Below the pieces are notes generated by a model. It made no database searches and was not told the origin of the DNA. It saw only the letters and a program-made list of their open reading frames with translations. Shown in pieces: positions 1 through 12,867 of a stretch of 64,000 bases of DNA. Position numbers and translations under genes: made by a program. Source of the DNA: Alnus glutinosa (Eukaryota > Streptophyta > Magnoliopsida > Fagales > Betulaceae); NCBI RefSeq assembly GCF_958979055.1, contig NC_084890.1, positions 28,999,116-29,063,115 of the forward strand, given 5' to 3'. How positions within the stretch are numbered: position 1 is the first letter of the stretch; the number at the start of each line of letters is the position of its first letter.

Positions 1-864
1 TAAGACATGACTCTACTATATATCTGTTATATATATATATGCCTAGTTGGCTAGTTGTCAAGACGATGCAGCTACATGCTGTGTACTTTTTATGGCACCA
101 AAGAAACACTAAGATCTTTCGAGGTAGGAAGACCCAAAAATGTACTCTCTGATATCTTTTTATGGTTTAGAATTAGAACTAATTCCTCGTCTAGCTAGGT
201 TCCTATATATCTTTTCCTTCAATAGGGGACTAATTGGGTTTTAAGAATTTTTCATTAATTTAGAATATGATTAGGAGTTGCTTTCCTTGCTATTTGTTTG
301 CCTGCTTTATGTTATATGTATACAATGGGTAATATTATGTACCACACCATTATTCCAACGTGGCACTGCCAATTTATTTTTAATTTCTTTTTTCTTTTAA
401 CAAGAATTGATCTAAATATGAATTGACAGTAAAACGTCATAATAATATGATAGGGAATGTGATATATAATATTACTCAATTAAAATTGTTAGACACGACG
501 AACCAGATAGCTAATGAAATACCAAAACTATAGGCAGGAGGCCCATGTATAGTTTAGGTCTTGGCAATCAAGCCCAAACATGGGCGGAGCTAAAATTTTA
601 GGTATGAGGGGCAAAACTAAAATGAACACTTTTTTGATGTACATATGAATTAATTTTAGAGTCTATTTCATTAAAAAAAAAAAAAACATATAAGTTAGAG
701 GTATTTTTAAAATTCTTGTGGGACCATGTATTTCCCGCCACCCACTCAAAAGTTTCAACGTCGTTCCACCCCTAGGCCCGGATCAAGCCATAGGAGCTAT
801 CGTTCTAGTTGTATAGATAACGACTAAGGATGTGGGACATATGATAACTCTCCATTTCTTCGTC
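1..864. other. AT-rich intergenic DNA, no gene seen
   Basis: I see no coding region, RNA gene or clear repeat structure here. There are short AT and poly-A runs (for example around 676-686) and no long open frame with family resemblance. Confidence 0.5.
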
Positions 865-1340
865 CTATTGTTCCATTATTCTTCGCGAGGAGTTAGGAAA
901 CGTCCTTAGCTTGCCAATGAGCATACAATTCGGCACAATACCTGATAACGACCGCAACCTGATAATAGACAAGGAATTCCACACCACAATTGATCTGGGT
1001 TGTACCCCATTAACAGGTGACACATGTCCAAGGGCACACCTTGCTAGGAGACATAGATTCGATGCCATTCCTAGCCAGGGTCATACCCTATCAACGAACG
1101 ACGCCTAGCCGAGGCCGTACATTGTTCACAAGCACTTCCCATAATAGGAGATATGCAACCTATCTAGGTACATTCACGCTAGCATACACATTATATTATC
1201 TCATAGCTCTTATTCACCTAGAGCCATTCATCAATCACACTTGCTAATTACTTAAGCATCAGAGATATTCCCATCGGGACCCCCGAAAAATCTTCGACCA
1301 CTAACACCCTCTCTTGCAGGTGTTCATTGTCTAAACTTAA
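865..1340 (+). mobile_element. Probable Ty3/gypsy LTR remnant
   Basis: The 3' part (about 1245-1325) reads like the end of many plant gypsy LTRs: a TTACTTAAGCATC block, then a short CGGGACCCCCG tract, then a run ending in CTTGCAGGT. The GC content is higher than in the flanks. No matching second LTR, primer-binding site or gag/pol coding was found in the window, so it would be a decayed solo LTR or fragment. The short open frames across it have no recognisable domain. The assignment rests on remembered LTR end motifs only. Confidence 0.4.
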
Positions 1341-1589
1341 TCGTGCATTCAACTTTAATTAAAAATTGAGAAAGAATAGAATTTATATTTATTGAAGTCA
1401 TCGTAGAAGTGAGAACATTTCTATTGATGAGCTGAACTTAGGATTTATCGATCTTTCCATCTCATTTGTTCATCTCCATCTCTTAAAGACTAAATAAAAT
1501 AATGTTAAAATATTAATTAAATGATTAAATCTTTCAAGTTCTATTTCTTGTTAAAGGAGAGTTTGTGTCAAACTTTAACAAATTCAATG

Positions 1590-1738
1590 AGAAAAAAAAA
1601 AAAAAAAGAAAAAAAAAGAAAAAAAAAGAGAGATTAACAAGATACTTTAGTTATTGACAGAATTACTCTAAGATTCAAACTCGGGCCTCGATGAGTGTGA
1701 TAAACAGAAGTTGAGTACTTAAACCACCCTCCCTATGA
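1590..1738 (-). mobile_element. Possible tRNA-derived SINE (minus strand)
   Basis: Read on the minus strand, 1738 to about 1660 has a pol III A-box-like GGTGGTTTAAG followed about 40 bases later by a B-box-like GAGTTTGAATC. It ends in a T-rich run (plus-strand A-rich run at 1590-1630), as some plant SINEs do. I could not find a target-site duplication, so this is tentative. Confidence 0.4.
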
Positions 1739-1910
1739 AGTTATTGTTAGTTAATAGAAATATTATATACTGCACGCATTTTTATCTCATAATGTCATGG
1801 CAATCTCAACCGACCATTGAATGTTTTTTTTTTTTTTTTAAACAAGAACTATATATTGCTTTGAAGATTAATGTTAATTAAATCCTCCCCCTTTACTGCA
1901 AAACATGTGA

Positions 1911-1912
<2 letters not shown>

Positions 1913-1943
<31 letters not shown>
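1913..1943. repeat. (CT)n microsatellite
   Basis: About 15 uninterrupted CT units. Confidence 0.95.
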
Positions 1944-1946
<3 letters not shown>

Positions 1947-2770
1947 GCAATTTCTTTTCACTTTTCTTCGGTACGTACTTCTTACATTATTTGAGTTACG
2001 ACAAAGGTGAAGGCGACTGCCATGTGACATCTGGCCCTCCATCTCCTTACCATGTAACTCATTTATGGTAACAATAGAAGAAGCCCTTCCCATTCTAGAC
2101 ATCAATTTCTTTTCCTCTTTGGTTGTGAGGGCCATAGCTTAGGTTGAGGTGCATGTACGTCCCACTATGAGTAAATGCGAAGCCCCCTTGTTTTCCATTT
2201 TCATTTTAATTTCCCTTTTTTTTTTCTTTTTTTTTTCTTTTTTTTTTTTGCTTTTCACGTTTTCATTGGATATATATTGCAAGTCTTAGCTTGCTTTGTT
2301 CATGAGAGAATTATTGACTTCACCAACCCACATTACATGCCCACGTCCACACTTTGCTCCCCTCCCCCACGTTTACTCTTTGTTCCATCTATTGGTCACT
2401 TGTGGAGTACATGTCACTTTTTGGATAAGGAGCCTCTTCATTTCATGGTTAGGATTTTAAGTTGATGCATCTAACGGTATATATGAAGTTAATCTTAATA
2501 TATGTTTTAAAAAATTTAAATAACGTGGAATCATGTATACCGTTAGATATAGGTTTTAGGGCATTTCATTGGTCGTTTATTTGTTTCCTAATTTGATTAA
2601 TTAGTGTTTAAGAATGATGCATGGATGGGTCATGTATTATAACAATTAATCTAATTAAATTTAATTGACTACCACATCTCTCGTTAAACCAAACTTGAGT
2701 GCAACCCTTTTGTTTTTTTTTTTTTTGAGTACAAAGACTTTTGTACACATGTATTGGATTTGGCAATTAA
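1944..2770. other. Intergenic, no gene seen
   Basis: T-rich low-complexity stretch at 2214-2250, otherwise unique-looking AT-rich DNA. No supported gene. Confidence 0.5.
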
Positions 2771-2899
2771 GAGCATTTACATCAGCTTCTCTTTGATTTT
2801 TTTTTTCTTCTTAAATTCAGATAACAAAACTACTTTTTGTTTCTCTATTAAAATACGCTCCACAATAGCTAGCTTCCATTATCTTTCCATATATCAATT

Positions 2900-3081
2900 G
2901 AGTAATGCTAGATGTCATACTCATGTCTCTCTTGTGTCCCTCTAAAAATGAGGTGGCTTTTAAAATCACTGTTGGGCTTGTAATCAATCAAAATTAAATT
3001 TTGATCACATGATGATTTTAAAAGCCATATCATTTTTAGAGTGACACAAGAGGGACATGGGCATGACATTTAGAATTACTC
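2900..3081. mobile_element. Mutator-type MITE, 9-bp target duplication
   Basis: An inverted-repeat element of 182 bp beginning GAGTAATGCTAGATG and ending in the near-complement GAATTACTC. It is bordered by a perfect 9-bp duplication, ATATCAATT at 2891-2899 and 3082-3090. The arms pair over about 70 bp. The same terminal motif recurs at 19,924, 33,292, 33,531 and 33,720. A 9-bp duplication is the usual signature of Mutator-like transposition; no transposase is encoded. Confidence 0.88.
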
Positions 3082-3223
3082 ATATCAATTACATATTCTA
3101 TCTTTACAAATTTAAGTTCCTATATACTCTCATATTTTTTTTCACAAAATTCCAACACAATCCCCAGTAAAAAGCAAAGAGATGAGAGATGAGAGAGGAA
3201 AGAAAAATATTTTGTATTAAAAT

Positions 3224-3746
3224 TGTAACACTTCGGTCTCATATTGGGAAAAGATAAATAGTTCACATAAAGTGAATGATTTATAAAAATACTCATGGGT
3301 GCTAAGTCCCACATTACCTAGTTATTAGGTGAAACTGGGCTTTATAAAGAATTTTAGCTAGGAAAGCTCCAAATTGACTAGTCATTTTAGGGTAATAGCA
3401 TAGATCTAGCTAGAGATTTTTTCTGAGTCGTTACAAATGGTATCAGAACTACTTAGTAATGCCAGATCATGTGGTACTGGAGCACCGCATGACGTGGTAC
3501 TAATGAGGACGTCAGGGGTTTATGGGGAAGAGTTTATAACACACTGGTCCCATATTAGGAAGAAATGAATAGCTCACATAGAGTGAGTGGTTTGTAAAGA
3601 TACTCATGGGTGTTAAGTCCCACATTGCCTAGTTACTAGGTAAAACTGAGCTTTATAAGGGATTATAGCTAAGAAAGCTTCAAATGGACTAGTCCTTTTG
3701 GTGTGATAGCGCAAATCTAACTAGCACTTTTTCCTGGGTCGTTACT
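3224..3746 (+). mobile_element. TRIM (non-coding LTR retrotransposon)
   Basis: Two direct repeats of about 212 bp (3224-3435 and 3535-3746) flank a 99-bp interior. The 5' repeat starts TGTAACAC and ends GTTACA. It is followed at 3438 by TGGTATCAGAA, the primer-binding site for initiator methionine tRNA. A purine tract (GGGGAAGAG) precedes the 3' repeat. The 5-bp duplication AAAAT lies at 3219-3223 and 3747-3751. No coding capacity, so it depended on another element's proteins. The two LTRs differ at many positions, so the insertion is not recent. Confidence 0.88.
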
Positions 3747-3937
3747 AAAATAATAGATAGAGAAGCTTTCTTTGTTCCCTATACATTGGGTAGAACTATA
3801 GTATTTTCAATGCTTTGGGAACCAATACCGTATTTGCTGTGTTTTTTTTTTTTTTTTTTTTGTGATTTTATTATTATTATTATTTATATTTTTCCTATAT
3901 AATGGAATGGGCTATAGTGAAGCTGTTGAGAATGCTC

Positions 3938-4893
3938 TAGTGCGATTCCTAAGGGTCAAGTGATTGAGAACACTATCCATCGGTCAAAATTCATTCTTTT
4001 TGTTAAAGAATTAATACTTTGATGAGTTGAAATAGTTATTCTTACAACTTCTGGACATACTATATATCGTCAGCCATTGAAATCCAAGCAAAATTCTCTA
4101 GATAGCGAGGTGAATTCTTTAAGTCTGTAAGAGGAAAAATCTATACGTACGAATTAGATTACTAAAGCTTTGCCATGGTAATCTCTTATATATGGGCGTC
4201 ATATATATATAGATATATGTAATGAGATGAAATCTGATGTGGGTCTCAACCCAATCACATCACCTTTACCTTATGGGAATATTGTGACAATTTATGTACT
4301 CTTGTCATCTACCTCAGCATTCTCATCATATATATTTACCACCTATATATATATATGCGATGTCCTCTCAAACATAAATATTCCATGCATGATCCAATGT
4401 GTACAGTGATGATCATGACATGACTATATATATGATCAATCCTTTCTGGAAATTTCCAGTAGTACTACTGTTGTCGATTTTGTGATTAAGAGGTAGAACA
4501 TAAATAGGCAATTTTCATACTTTCTTTCTCTCTAGTTAAGTGAGTGAACTTTTTTTCCAAACCTCGCTCATCTCTTCAAGTCTAAAGTTACTTGGAAAAT
4601 ATATAGGAAGACCAGAGAAATGGTACTGTATATGTGCATGTCCTCAAAGGTCAAAATTCTCTTTATGATTTGGCAAGAAGAAAATCTCTCCCATATCTAC
4701 CATGAGGACCACATTGAGAGCAACTAGTACCATATCCCTCTTTCGATCTTCGCATTTTTAAATGCTAGCTAAAAATTAAACCACTGTGGGGTTAAAAATA
4801 TGATCTTTTAATTTGTTGGTTTTCGTTGTAAAGTTATCAATCAATTTGGATTGGATTGGATTCATTCTAGGGCTTTTTTATGGAAGGGAGGTG
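3938..4893. other. Intergenic, no gene seen
   Basis: AT-rich DNA with short TA runs (4202-4220, 4348-4358). A 60-codon open frame at 4227-4409 has no recognisable domain. Confidence 0.5.
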
Positions 4894-4902
4894 ATGAACT
4901 TA

Positions 4903-5091
4903 AGAGAAATACTACATGTACGGACTTAAACTTTTACAAAAAGAGCCTTATTAAAATGATGTGGGGCTTATTCATTGGTACTCGTAACATTTCTTTTTAT
5001 TAATTGTTTTGATCATCTCTAATGAATAAGCTCCACATCACTTAATTAGTAAAGCTCTCTTTGTAAAAGTTTAAGAACATGTAGCATTTCT
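4903..5091. mobile_element. Mutator-type MITE, perfect 9-bp duplication
   Basis: A 189-bp foldback element. The left end AGAAATACTACATGT and the right end ACATGTAGCATTTCT are near-complements, and pairing continues through ACTTTTACAAA. The perfect duplication ATGAACTTA lies at 4894-4902 and 5092-5100. No coding capacity. Confidence 0.9.
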
Positions 5092-5172
5092 ATGAACTTA
5101 ATAGCCTAGGCGCTAAAGCGGCTTGGAATTCTGTTTGCCTTCTTGACAAAGAAGGTGGCTTGTGTGTCAAAT

Positions 5173-5889
<717 letters not shown>

Positions 5890-7075
5890 CACTACAAAAA
5901 ATAAAAAAACCTCAATTATTGACGGTTTTTAAAACCGTCTATAAAAAGCTTTTCACAGAGAGTTTAAATGAAACCATCTGATATTTTTATTTTTCCTTCT
6001 GTTTTCTTCTTTTTAAAACAAAAGGCCTAGGTCTTGAAATTTTCATGTCCGGACGGTTTTAATCAAACCATCTGGAAAAATTTAAAAACGAGTCGATTCT
6101 TGGTGTCACCGATTGCTATCTATGTCACTCTCCTCAAAACAATCCTAGCCGTAGATAACATTGCCCAATTGATGCTCCAAATAAACTCTCCCAACTTATT
6201 TCTTTTCCCCCAAATTTTTTCAAAATCGAAACAAACACAGACCTAATTTCTTTTGATGCCTTTAGAGTCATGGGGAATCACATACAAAGAGCAACCAAGT
6301 TGGCAGCTTCGACCCGATCATCGGTGCGAAGGGAGCCCACGACGACGAAGCCGATGAAGAAGAAGCCTTTCCCCTGTCGACTTCTGGCCAAAAAGTGACG
6401 ATATGAAAGACTGGTAAGAAAGAGCTCAAATTTCTTTTTATTGCGTTCAACTTGTTGGTTGCAAGCTGCTTCGTACGTGTTGGGGATGTAAGTAGCCATG
6501 TTTAGTAGTGAGGGTTGAGAAAAACCGGAGCTTTTGGGAAAATCTACTGCCTTTGGAGTCGTGGGTTTGCGGGTGGTGGGTGTTGGTTGGGTCTCGGTCT
6601 CTGGTTCGGGTCGGGTAGAGGGAGAGAGGGAGAGAGGGACAGTGAGATCGCCGTGGGTGGGCCCGACGTGGCTGTGATGGGGCTGGGTGGCCTATCGATG
6701 GTGGCGATGGCGAAGATGAGGAAGAGCGATCTCATGGATCTCCGGGACGAAAATACCCTTATTATTTTAAAATTAATGATATTAATATATATATATATAT
6801 TAAATCGAGACAGTTTTATTTCTGGAAAGAAATAAATCGAGAAATAAATTATTAATTCTAGACGGTTTGAGCAAAACCATCTAGAAATAATTGTGGACGG
6901 TTTTACCAAAACTGTCTAGAATTAATTCTAGACTGTTTTGCCCAAACCGTCCATAATTCGAATTCGCGACCTATATTTCTAAACGGTTTTAAATCGTATG
7001 GACCTTTTTCTAGAAGGTTTTTTGTCATTTCTGGACAGTTTGAAATCGTCCGGAAACCTTGAATTTTTTGTAGTG
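5890..7075. mobile_element. Non-autonomous CACTA (En/Spm) transposon
   Basis: The ends are CACTACAAAAAA and TTTTTTGTAGTG, the CACTA signature, bounded by the 3-bp duplication AAT (5887-5889 and 7076-7078). The subterminal regions contain many copies of a GACGGTTTT / AAAACCGTC motif in both orientations (about 5920-6090 and 6860-7060), the arrangement expected for transposase-binding sites. The interior (about 6240-6760) is GC-richer. It holds open frames of up to 121 codons without recognisable domains and no transposase, so the 1.19 kb copy cannot move itself. Confidence 0.93.
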
Positions 7076-7155
7076 AATGGTTCATCCAAATGAAATGAAA
7101 ATTCAGAACCCAACAGGTTTAGCTGCATGAAAAGGGAAAATAAATAAATTCTTCA

Positions 7156-7330
7156 ATTTTTACATAAAATAATATTTCGATTTCTACTAGATATGATCTT
7201 GAGTTCGGAGTTCCCTAAAGATCTTTCTTAAAGAGCATGCATGGTGTCATAATACAAAGATATTTCAATTTTTACATAAGATATTTCGATTTCTACAGAT
7301 CTTTCCTAAAGAGCATGCATGGTGCATGTC
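7156..7330. repeat. Imperfect local direct duplication
   Basis: The block CAATTTTTACATAA ... TTTCGATTTCTAC ... AGATCTTTC ... AAAGAGCATGCATGGTG occurs twice (about 7156-7243 and 7262-7323), with a 20-odd-base deletion in the second copy. Confidence 0.75.
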
Positions 7331-9662
7331 TTATGCACATCAAAACTCATGAAAAGTATATATAATATATTATATTATCTTCAAATTCTCAAAGGGGACC
7401 ACAAGATCGAGACAACATCATATTTCTGTTTTAAGTTCATATCATGCTGAGAGGTGGCAATCTTCAATCAATGCAAAGCCTAAATCCCATAATTGCATTT
7501 GAGATGTGATATATTCTCATCTCAAGACATAATTTTTTACTACCTTTATTCACGTGATAATTTTTACTTTGACTTTGACTTTTTTCTTTTTTTAAAAAAA
7601 AAATAAAATCTTAAAACTAAGTAGGGAACGACCATCTTGCCACATGGACAAAATAGTCAAAAATTATGTCTTAGATTAACAAAATCATATCTCATTGCAT
7701 TTTAGGCGGTTGCAATCTGCTCACATGCTTCAAGTTCTTATTTTCTGATGTGAACCATATATATATAATTATATATGCATACACACCTTCTAGTTTTCAC
7801 ACAAAGCTAAAAGTCAATATGGGGGCTAAAGATATATTGTTGAATTTGGAAGTTGCAAATCATTAGTGGTGGTCTCGATTTTCTTCCTGGCCGGCCTTGA
7901 CCACATCATGAGGGTGCAACAGCATCCTAGACCATATAGACTGGATTTTTATATCTAACGTTTTAATTTTATTTATTTTTTCCCTTCTTTCTTTCACAAT
8001 TTTCTCTCTTAGCTTCTATTAATCTAGCAACTTTTGTTTGCACCTTCTGTCCACGTACACTTTATTTTATTTTTCACAAAGACCATATGTTCTTTGAGTT
8101 GTACGTTGATCAGAGTACTTTTGATTTCTTATTGTCAAGTATCGGGGTTCTATATATTAGTTTAAACTTTACATGTTAGTTTATTTTTTTTGGAAGAGAA
8201 ACACCAAAAGAGTCAAACAATAGAACAATGAACATTAATATATATATATATACACCATAAATGCACTCACAACAATTTTGATTTTAGATATCAATTAATG
8301 TATTTTGAAAGCGATAGAGAAGAATGGTTTTTAAGTACAACTTTTCACTATTTTCATATTTATTATATTAAAATACCTTTGGGGTGTTTGATGGTTAGGC
8401 CACCCCATTTGGCTAATTAATTAAGTCACCCTCTCTTCGAGTATATCCTTTTTTCTTTTTCTTTTTTAAGTATTTTTTTAGCATTTAGTTTTTCTTTAAT
8501 TTTCTTTTTGTGATTTTATAGGGGTATTTTTGTAAAAATTTAGGGTTATTTTTGTCTTTTTTTTGGAGGGGAGGGTGGGGATTGACATTTTTTTTTTTTT
8601 TTTTTGTTGGTAATTTTGAAGGACAATTAATGTAATCTAAAATTTGGGAGGGACATTCCCAATCGGACAATAGTTTGAGAGGGGTATGAAAGTTTTTCCT
8701 AAATTATCAGCCAAACAAATACCACTTATAAGTGGATCACAACTTTTTTTTTTTCTCCCTCTATTCAAATTGGAATTGAAAAAGTGAGAATATATGTTTC
8801 TAAACACGAGGTGTGAAGCGGCCCATTTAGCACAAAAATTAGCACATCTAAAAGATTTCAAAGTCGTTGTCCATATTGGAATAGAAAGCTACTGAAGCTG
8901 GAGGATATTGGAGATAACAGGAGTAGAAGCCCGCTTAGTGAAAAGGGATTGAGGGATCTTTATCCTAGAACAACACTTAGTAGCTCCACAATGAGGATTA
9001 TGTATCCTTGACCGTACCATATGATCCACAATGAGGATCTTATCTAAACTGGAGAATTTTGAGGTTGGGTAGAAAGGCACTCAGGAGCTAGCTAGCTAAT
9101 ACCCAGGTAGCATCTCCTATCCTTATTATTATTATCCACCTTTCTTTTTGATGCATTGCCTCAACCCTACTTTATGAAGAGAATTAGCTAGAAAGGTGAG
9201 TGGTAGATGCATCCAATTCCTATATATTAACAGCATATTTGTGCACTTAATTTTGGGCATCTAGTCTTTGTGTTTATTTTTGGCATTTCCACTCGAGATC
9301 CATTAAGCACACACTCAAGCTGATTAGGCTGAATGCCATGAAGATTGAAGACCATACAAAAATTGCACTTTAGACTTTAGAGGAGGGTCAATGCTTTTAA
9401 GATTAATGGATACCCTTTTAGTACTCTTTATATAGTGAGGTTACTTTATATTCAGTAAAGCTTCCTAACTCTGGTGGTAAGCTAGAACTAAAGAATTTTG
9501 TGCTCTTCTTTATGAAACGACAGATTATAAGTATAAATATTGCCTGACATTACCCTTTACAATAATGTAATTGAAAGAAAAGGGAGTAAAAGCTCAACTC
9601 CTTTTTTTTCTTTTTTTCTTTTTTTCTTTTTTTTTGTGTGGATAAATTAGATTTATTGGAAA

Positions 9663-9702
<40 letters not shown>

Positions 9703-9821
9703 ACAATGATACATGGACAAACCCCAAAAGAAGCCTCTAGTTAGTATTCCTAAGAAGGAGAAAGGCTAAAAGAAAAGAGCAACCAAAAAGAGAAACAACT
9801 ATCTAAGCCAGGTTTAATTTA
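7331..9821. other. Intergenic, no gene seen; (GA)n at 9666-9699
   Basis: AT-rich DNA. About 8382-8730 may be a decayed MITE (GGTGTTTGATGGTTAG at the left, the approximate complement CAGCCAAACAAATACC at the right) but no target duplication was identified. The (GA)17 run at 9666-9699 is a clear microsatellite. No gene supported. Confidence 0.5.
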
Positions 9822-10125
9822 GAGCATTCAAATTCAATTGATCAGCAAATTTTCTCTCAATTTCATCAGTTAAAAAAAAAATTATATTTTTCTATTTTAT
9901 ATACACAATTTACTAAATCACCTACATCACACTCTGTATTTTATATACATATTTTTAAAAAATAAAAAATAAAAAAAATTACATTTGATGAGCACTGTAA
10001 TAGCTCACCAATATTTTTTTATTTATTTATTTTGGTTTCCAAATTGCTGACCTAGATGTAGCTTGATCGTTTTGCTCCCATTTTAACATATCGACTAACA
10101 TTTGGCTAGCGAGATGAGAATGCTC
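9822..10125. mobile_element. Tourist/PIF-type MITE
   Basis: A 304-bp element with short terminal inverted repeats GAGCATTC and GAATGCTC, flanked by TTA on both sides (819-821 and 126-128 of the respective blocks). A TTA/TAA duplication is typical of PIF/Harbinger MITEs. The interior is AT-rich and non-coding. Confidence 0.65.
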
Positions 10126-12744
10126 TTAGAATGCCTTCAAATTAAGAAGCCGCACATCCTCAGTAGAAAGATGTTTTCAGGGGAAGGATCAAAATTATCC
10201 AAGAGATCTATTAACCCTCATCCTGACCCATAAAAGTTCAAGTTGTGACTAAGAGGTTTTTTCTTTTTTTGGATGAATGGTAAAGATTAAAGCACAAGCA
10301 AGAAATACAAGCAGGCAGTTGCAAAGCCGGTGCCAATCCCAGGCACAAGATAACAAGAGCAACAAAATAGCACAACTACTACTCAGTGAGTAGAACATTT
10401 TCAGAGATATGCCAAGACATAACAATTCTCCTATTAGTAAGAGAAGCAGGAAACCTAGATAAGGAACATACTCTAATTATTTAACATGCAACACAATGTC
10501 CGACTCAAAAGATTTTGAGGCCTAAGACAACAACGATAGATTGAAGTACGTGCATAACACACACACAACGACAAAAGATAGCTAGCGTGCTATTGTTGCC
10601 AGTATTTTGAATATTAGCAACGATGGCAGTATCGTTGCGAATCTCTAGCGGTTGTGGTCACTAATAGGAATCATGTGGCAAAGATTCAAGAGGAATTACG
10701 TACAACAACTATTTTTTTCCCTCACGTGTGGGTTTATTAACTTCCTATAAATTTTTCTCTTACGTATGGGATTAAACTTCCTTTTAAATAGATGAGGTCC
10801 AACACGTGAAATATTTTAATTAAATGAGAAGTGAATAATTAAACCAATTTTATCTATCTTTCATCGAATTAGTTATATAATATTAATTCTCACACAACTC
10901 CTTTGTGGAATCTATCTACAGCCTACATGTACGTCATGTATTTGAACTTTTTCACACAATACTCCACATTCTATTCCACGACCAATAATTATTATATAAG
11001 CAGGAATTTGAATTTCAGGACTTTAAAAATCTTTAAGCTTGCTTGCCCTTTTAGCTTCTTAATTTGTAGGTACTTGTTTGTGTAGACCCCTAGCCTCTAG
11101 CTTTTAGGCCGTCCTTTCTTTTTAGGGGTTGTCTATTGATCAATTTTATTTTATTTTCTTGTTGAGTTTATTCTACGTACAAAAAAAAGAACATAAAAAC
11201 AAAACTCTTAAAAAAAAGAAGAGAAAATCGAACAATTTGAGGGGGAATCTGCACAAGCAAGTGCTTACAAGAAGACAACACAAAAAAGCACAAGTAAAAG
11301 CTTCCATCATAAAAGCCACAAGACCAGCCAAATTAAAGCTTTATTAACAGGCCAGGAGAATCTTTGGCCATTAATCAAGGAATAATTAACTTTGGCCCTA
11401 ATCCAAAATATACACAAGATATCCCCATTTCTGCTCTGAAACAACTTAATTAAGCTTGAGTATCATTCAAAGGAAAGACTTGTAAAGAAAAGCTCATAGA
11501 CAACTAAACTATATTATTGCATTTGTTCTAGAAAAACGCCATATCTTGTCAGAGTAGGCACAGGAGAAGAACACAAGTGACTATGGTCGATCGTCAGGAT
11601 AAAGATTGCAGAGGACGTATAATTGGTTGGTCTGAATGATGTCATATCATCCATCAATTTATCCTTGTTGTTCACTTCTTTCTTTTGGAAGAATGATAAT
11701 ATATTATGAAACAAAACATAACACGTACATAAGAGCAGACAGCTTACTCCTAGCGGACATGCAACAGACTGATATCAATTAACCTCAAAAGGAAAAACAA
11801 AACAACAAGCCCAATTAAACCAATTAAGTAGTCAACCTGAAGCCAAAACACAAAAACAAAGCTATACTAGACAGCATTACAACTGAGGTAGCAATTAATG
11901 TTTGCATGTCACGTTCGGATTATGTCGAGCCATGAATATAAGACTATATAAGTAAAATAATTTAACTTGACCAATTTAATTTAATAGTTCAGACTCATCA
12001 ACACTTACCAACTAATTTCATAAATGTTAAACTTGTGTTGGGTTTGCAGATCGTATAAAAAGCTTTCAGTCCAAAATGTTGCGGGTCGTGCTGAGGCATG
12101 CATGCATGAGTATAAAATAATATAAATCAACCTTAACCTGAGCTATTTAATTAAACGGGTTAGACTCTTCAACCCAACTCATTAATTTCGTATTTGGTTC
12201 ATGTCGGGTTCATAAATCGTATAAAAAATTATCGTACTTTAAATGCATTCTTATCTTTTCCAAGGTTTCCCCAAATCTTTTATTTCAAAAACCAAGTTCT
12301 CCATAAAAAGTATACACTTGGGAAGATTTAGGTATGGTGCATTCAATGTATTCATCGAATTAAGTCTCTCGATATAAATTAGCTACATACTTGTCATAAT
12401 TTTTGCCAAATTTAAAGGCTAGGTTATAATTAATTGAAGCTCCAAGTATACGGTAATTATGTGCACCAAGCTTGAGGCCCTTCCAATCCTAGAACTTTTC
12501 CAAAACGTACAGCCTTTGCTTTTACTAATTAAAAAGAAAAAGAAAAATGGCGCATACATATTAAGAAGCTAGCTTTAGTCGATGAGCAAACTTAATTCCG
12601 ACCCTTTTCTGAAAATCGAAAAATTTGAGGAAATTAAGAAGCCAATCCAGAAATGGCGTATATATGATGCAGGGCTTGATTTGACATGGATTAAACACAA
12701 AAACTGAGATTGATCACCTACAAAGAGAATAAATTAGAGCCCTA
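10126..12744. other. Intergenic with a degenerate direct repeat, no gene seen
   Basis: No gene supported. At about 11,895-12,065 and 12,085-12,240 two diverged direct copies share TTTAATT..., a TTAGACTCTTCAACCCAACTC-like block and a GGGTT(C/T)..ATCGTATAAAAA block. They are probably remains of one repeat family. Confidence 0.5.
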
Positions 12745-12853
12745 CGATCCAAAGGGTAGCTTAATTGGCTGGAGATCACGCCTCATGAAGCGAAGGTCAC
12801 TAGTTCGAATCTCTCATCCCTCTCTTGTGTGGACACGTCAAAAAAAAAAAAAA
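12745..12853 (+). mobile_element. tRNA-derived SINE with 14-bp target duplication
   Basis: A short retroposon with an A-box-like TAGCTTAATTGG and, about 40 bases later, a B-box-like AGTTCGAATC. Together these resemble an internal pol III promoter inherited from a tRNA. It ends in a run of A (from 12,839). The perfect duplication AAATTAGAGCCCTA lies at 12,731-12,744 and 12,854-12,867. It is not a functional tRNA gene: the acceptor stem does not close and a poly-A tail follows. Confidence 0.88.
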
Positions 12854-12867
12854 AAATTAGAGCCCTA

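Larger units (their letters stand above)
2771..3937. mobile_element. MITE carrying two nested insertions
   Basis: The ends match as an inverted repeat: GAGCATTTACATCAGCTTC at the left and the complement of GAGCATTCTCAACAGCTTC at the right. The host element would be only about 450 bp. It is interrupted by a Mutator-type MITE (2900-3081) and a TRIM retrotransposon (3224-3746), each with its own target duplication. The flanking trinucleotides TAA and TAG do not match exactly, so the superfamily is uncertain; the GAGCATT end resembles Tourist/PIF-type MITEs such as the one at 9822-10125. Confidence 0.6.

Noticed and set aside
6515..6909. 106- and 121-codon frames on opposite strands
   Set aside because: They lie inside the non-autonomous CACTA element and show no protein family features.
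12760..12820. tRNA gene
   Set aside because: It has A- and B-box motifs, but no closed acceptor stem, and it ends in poly-A with a 14-bp target duplication, so it is a SINE.
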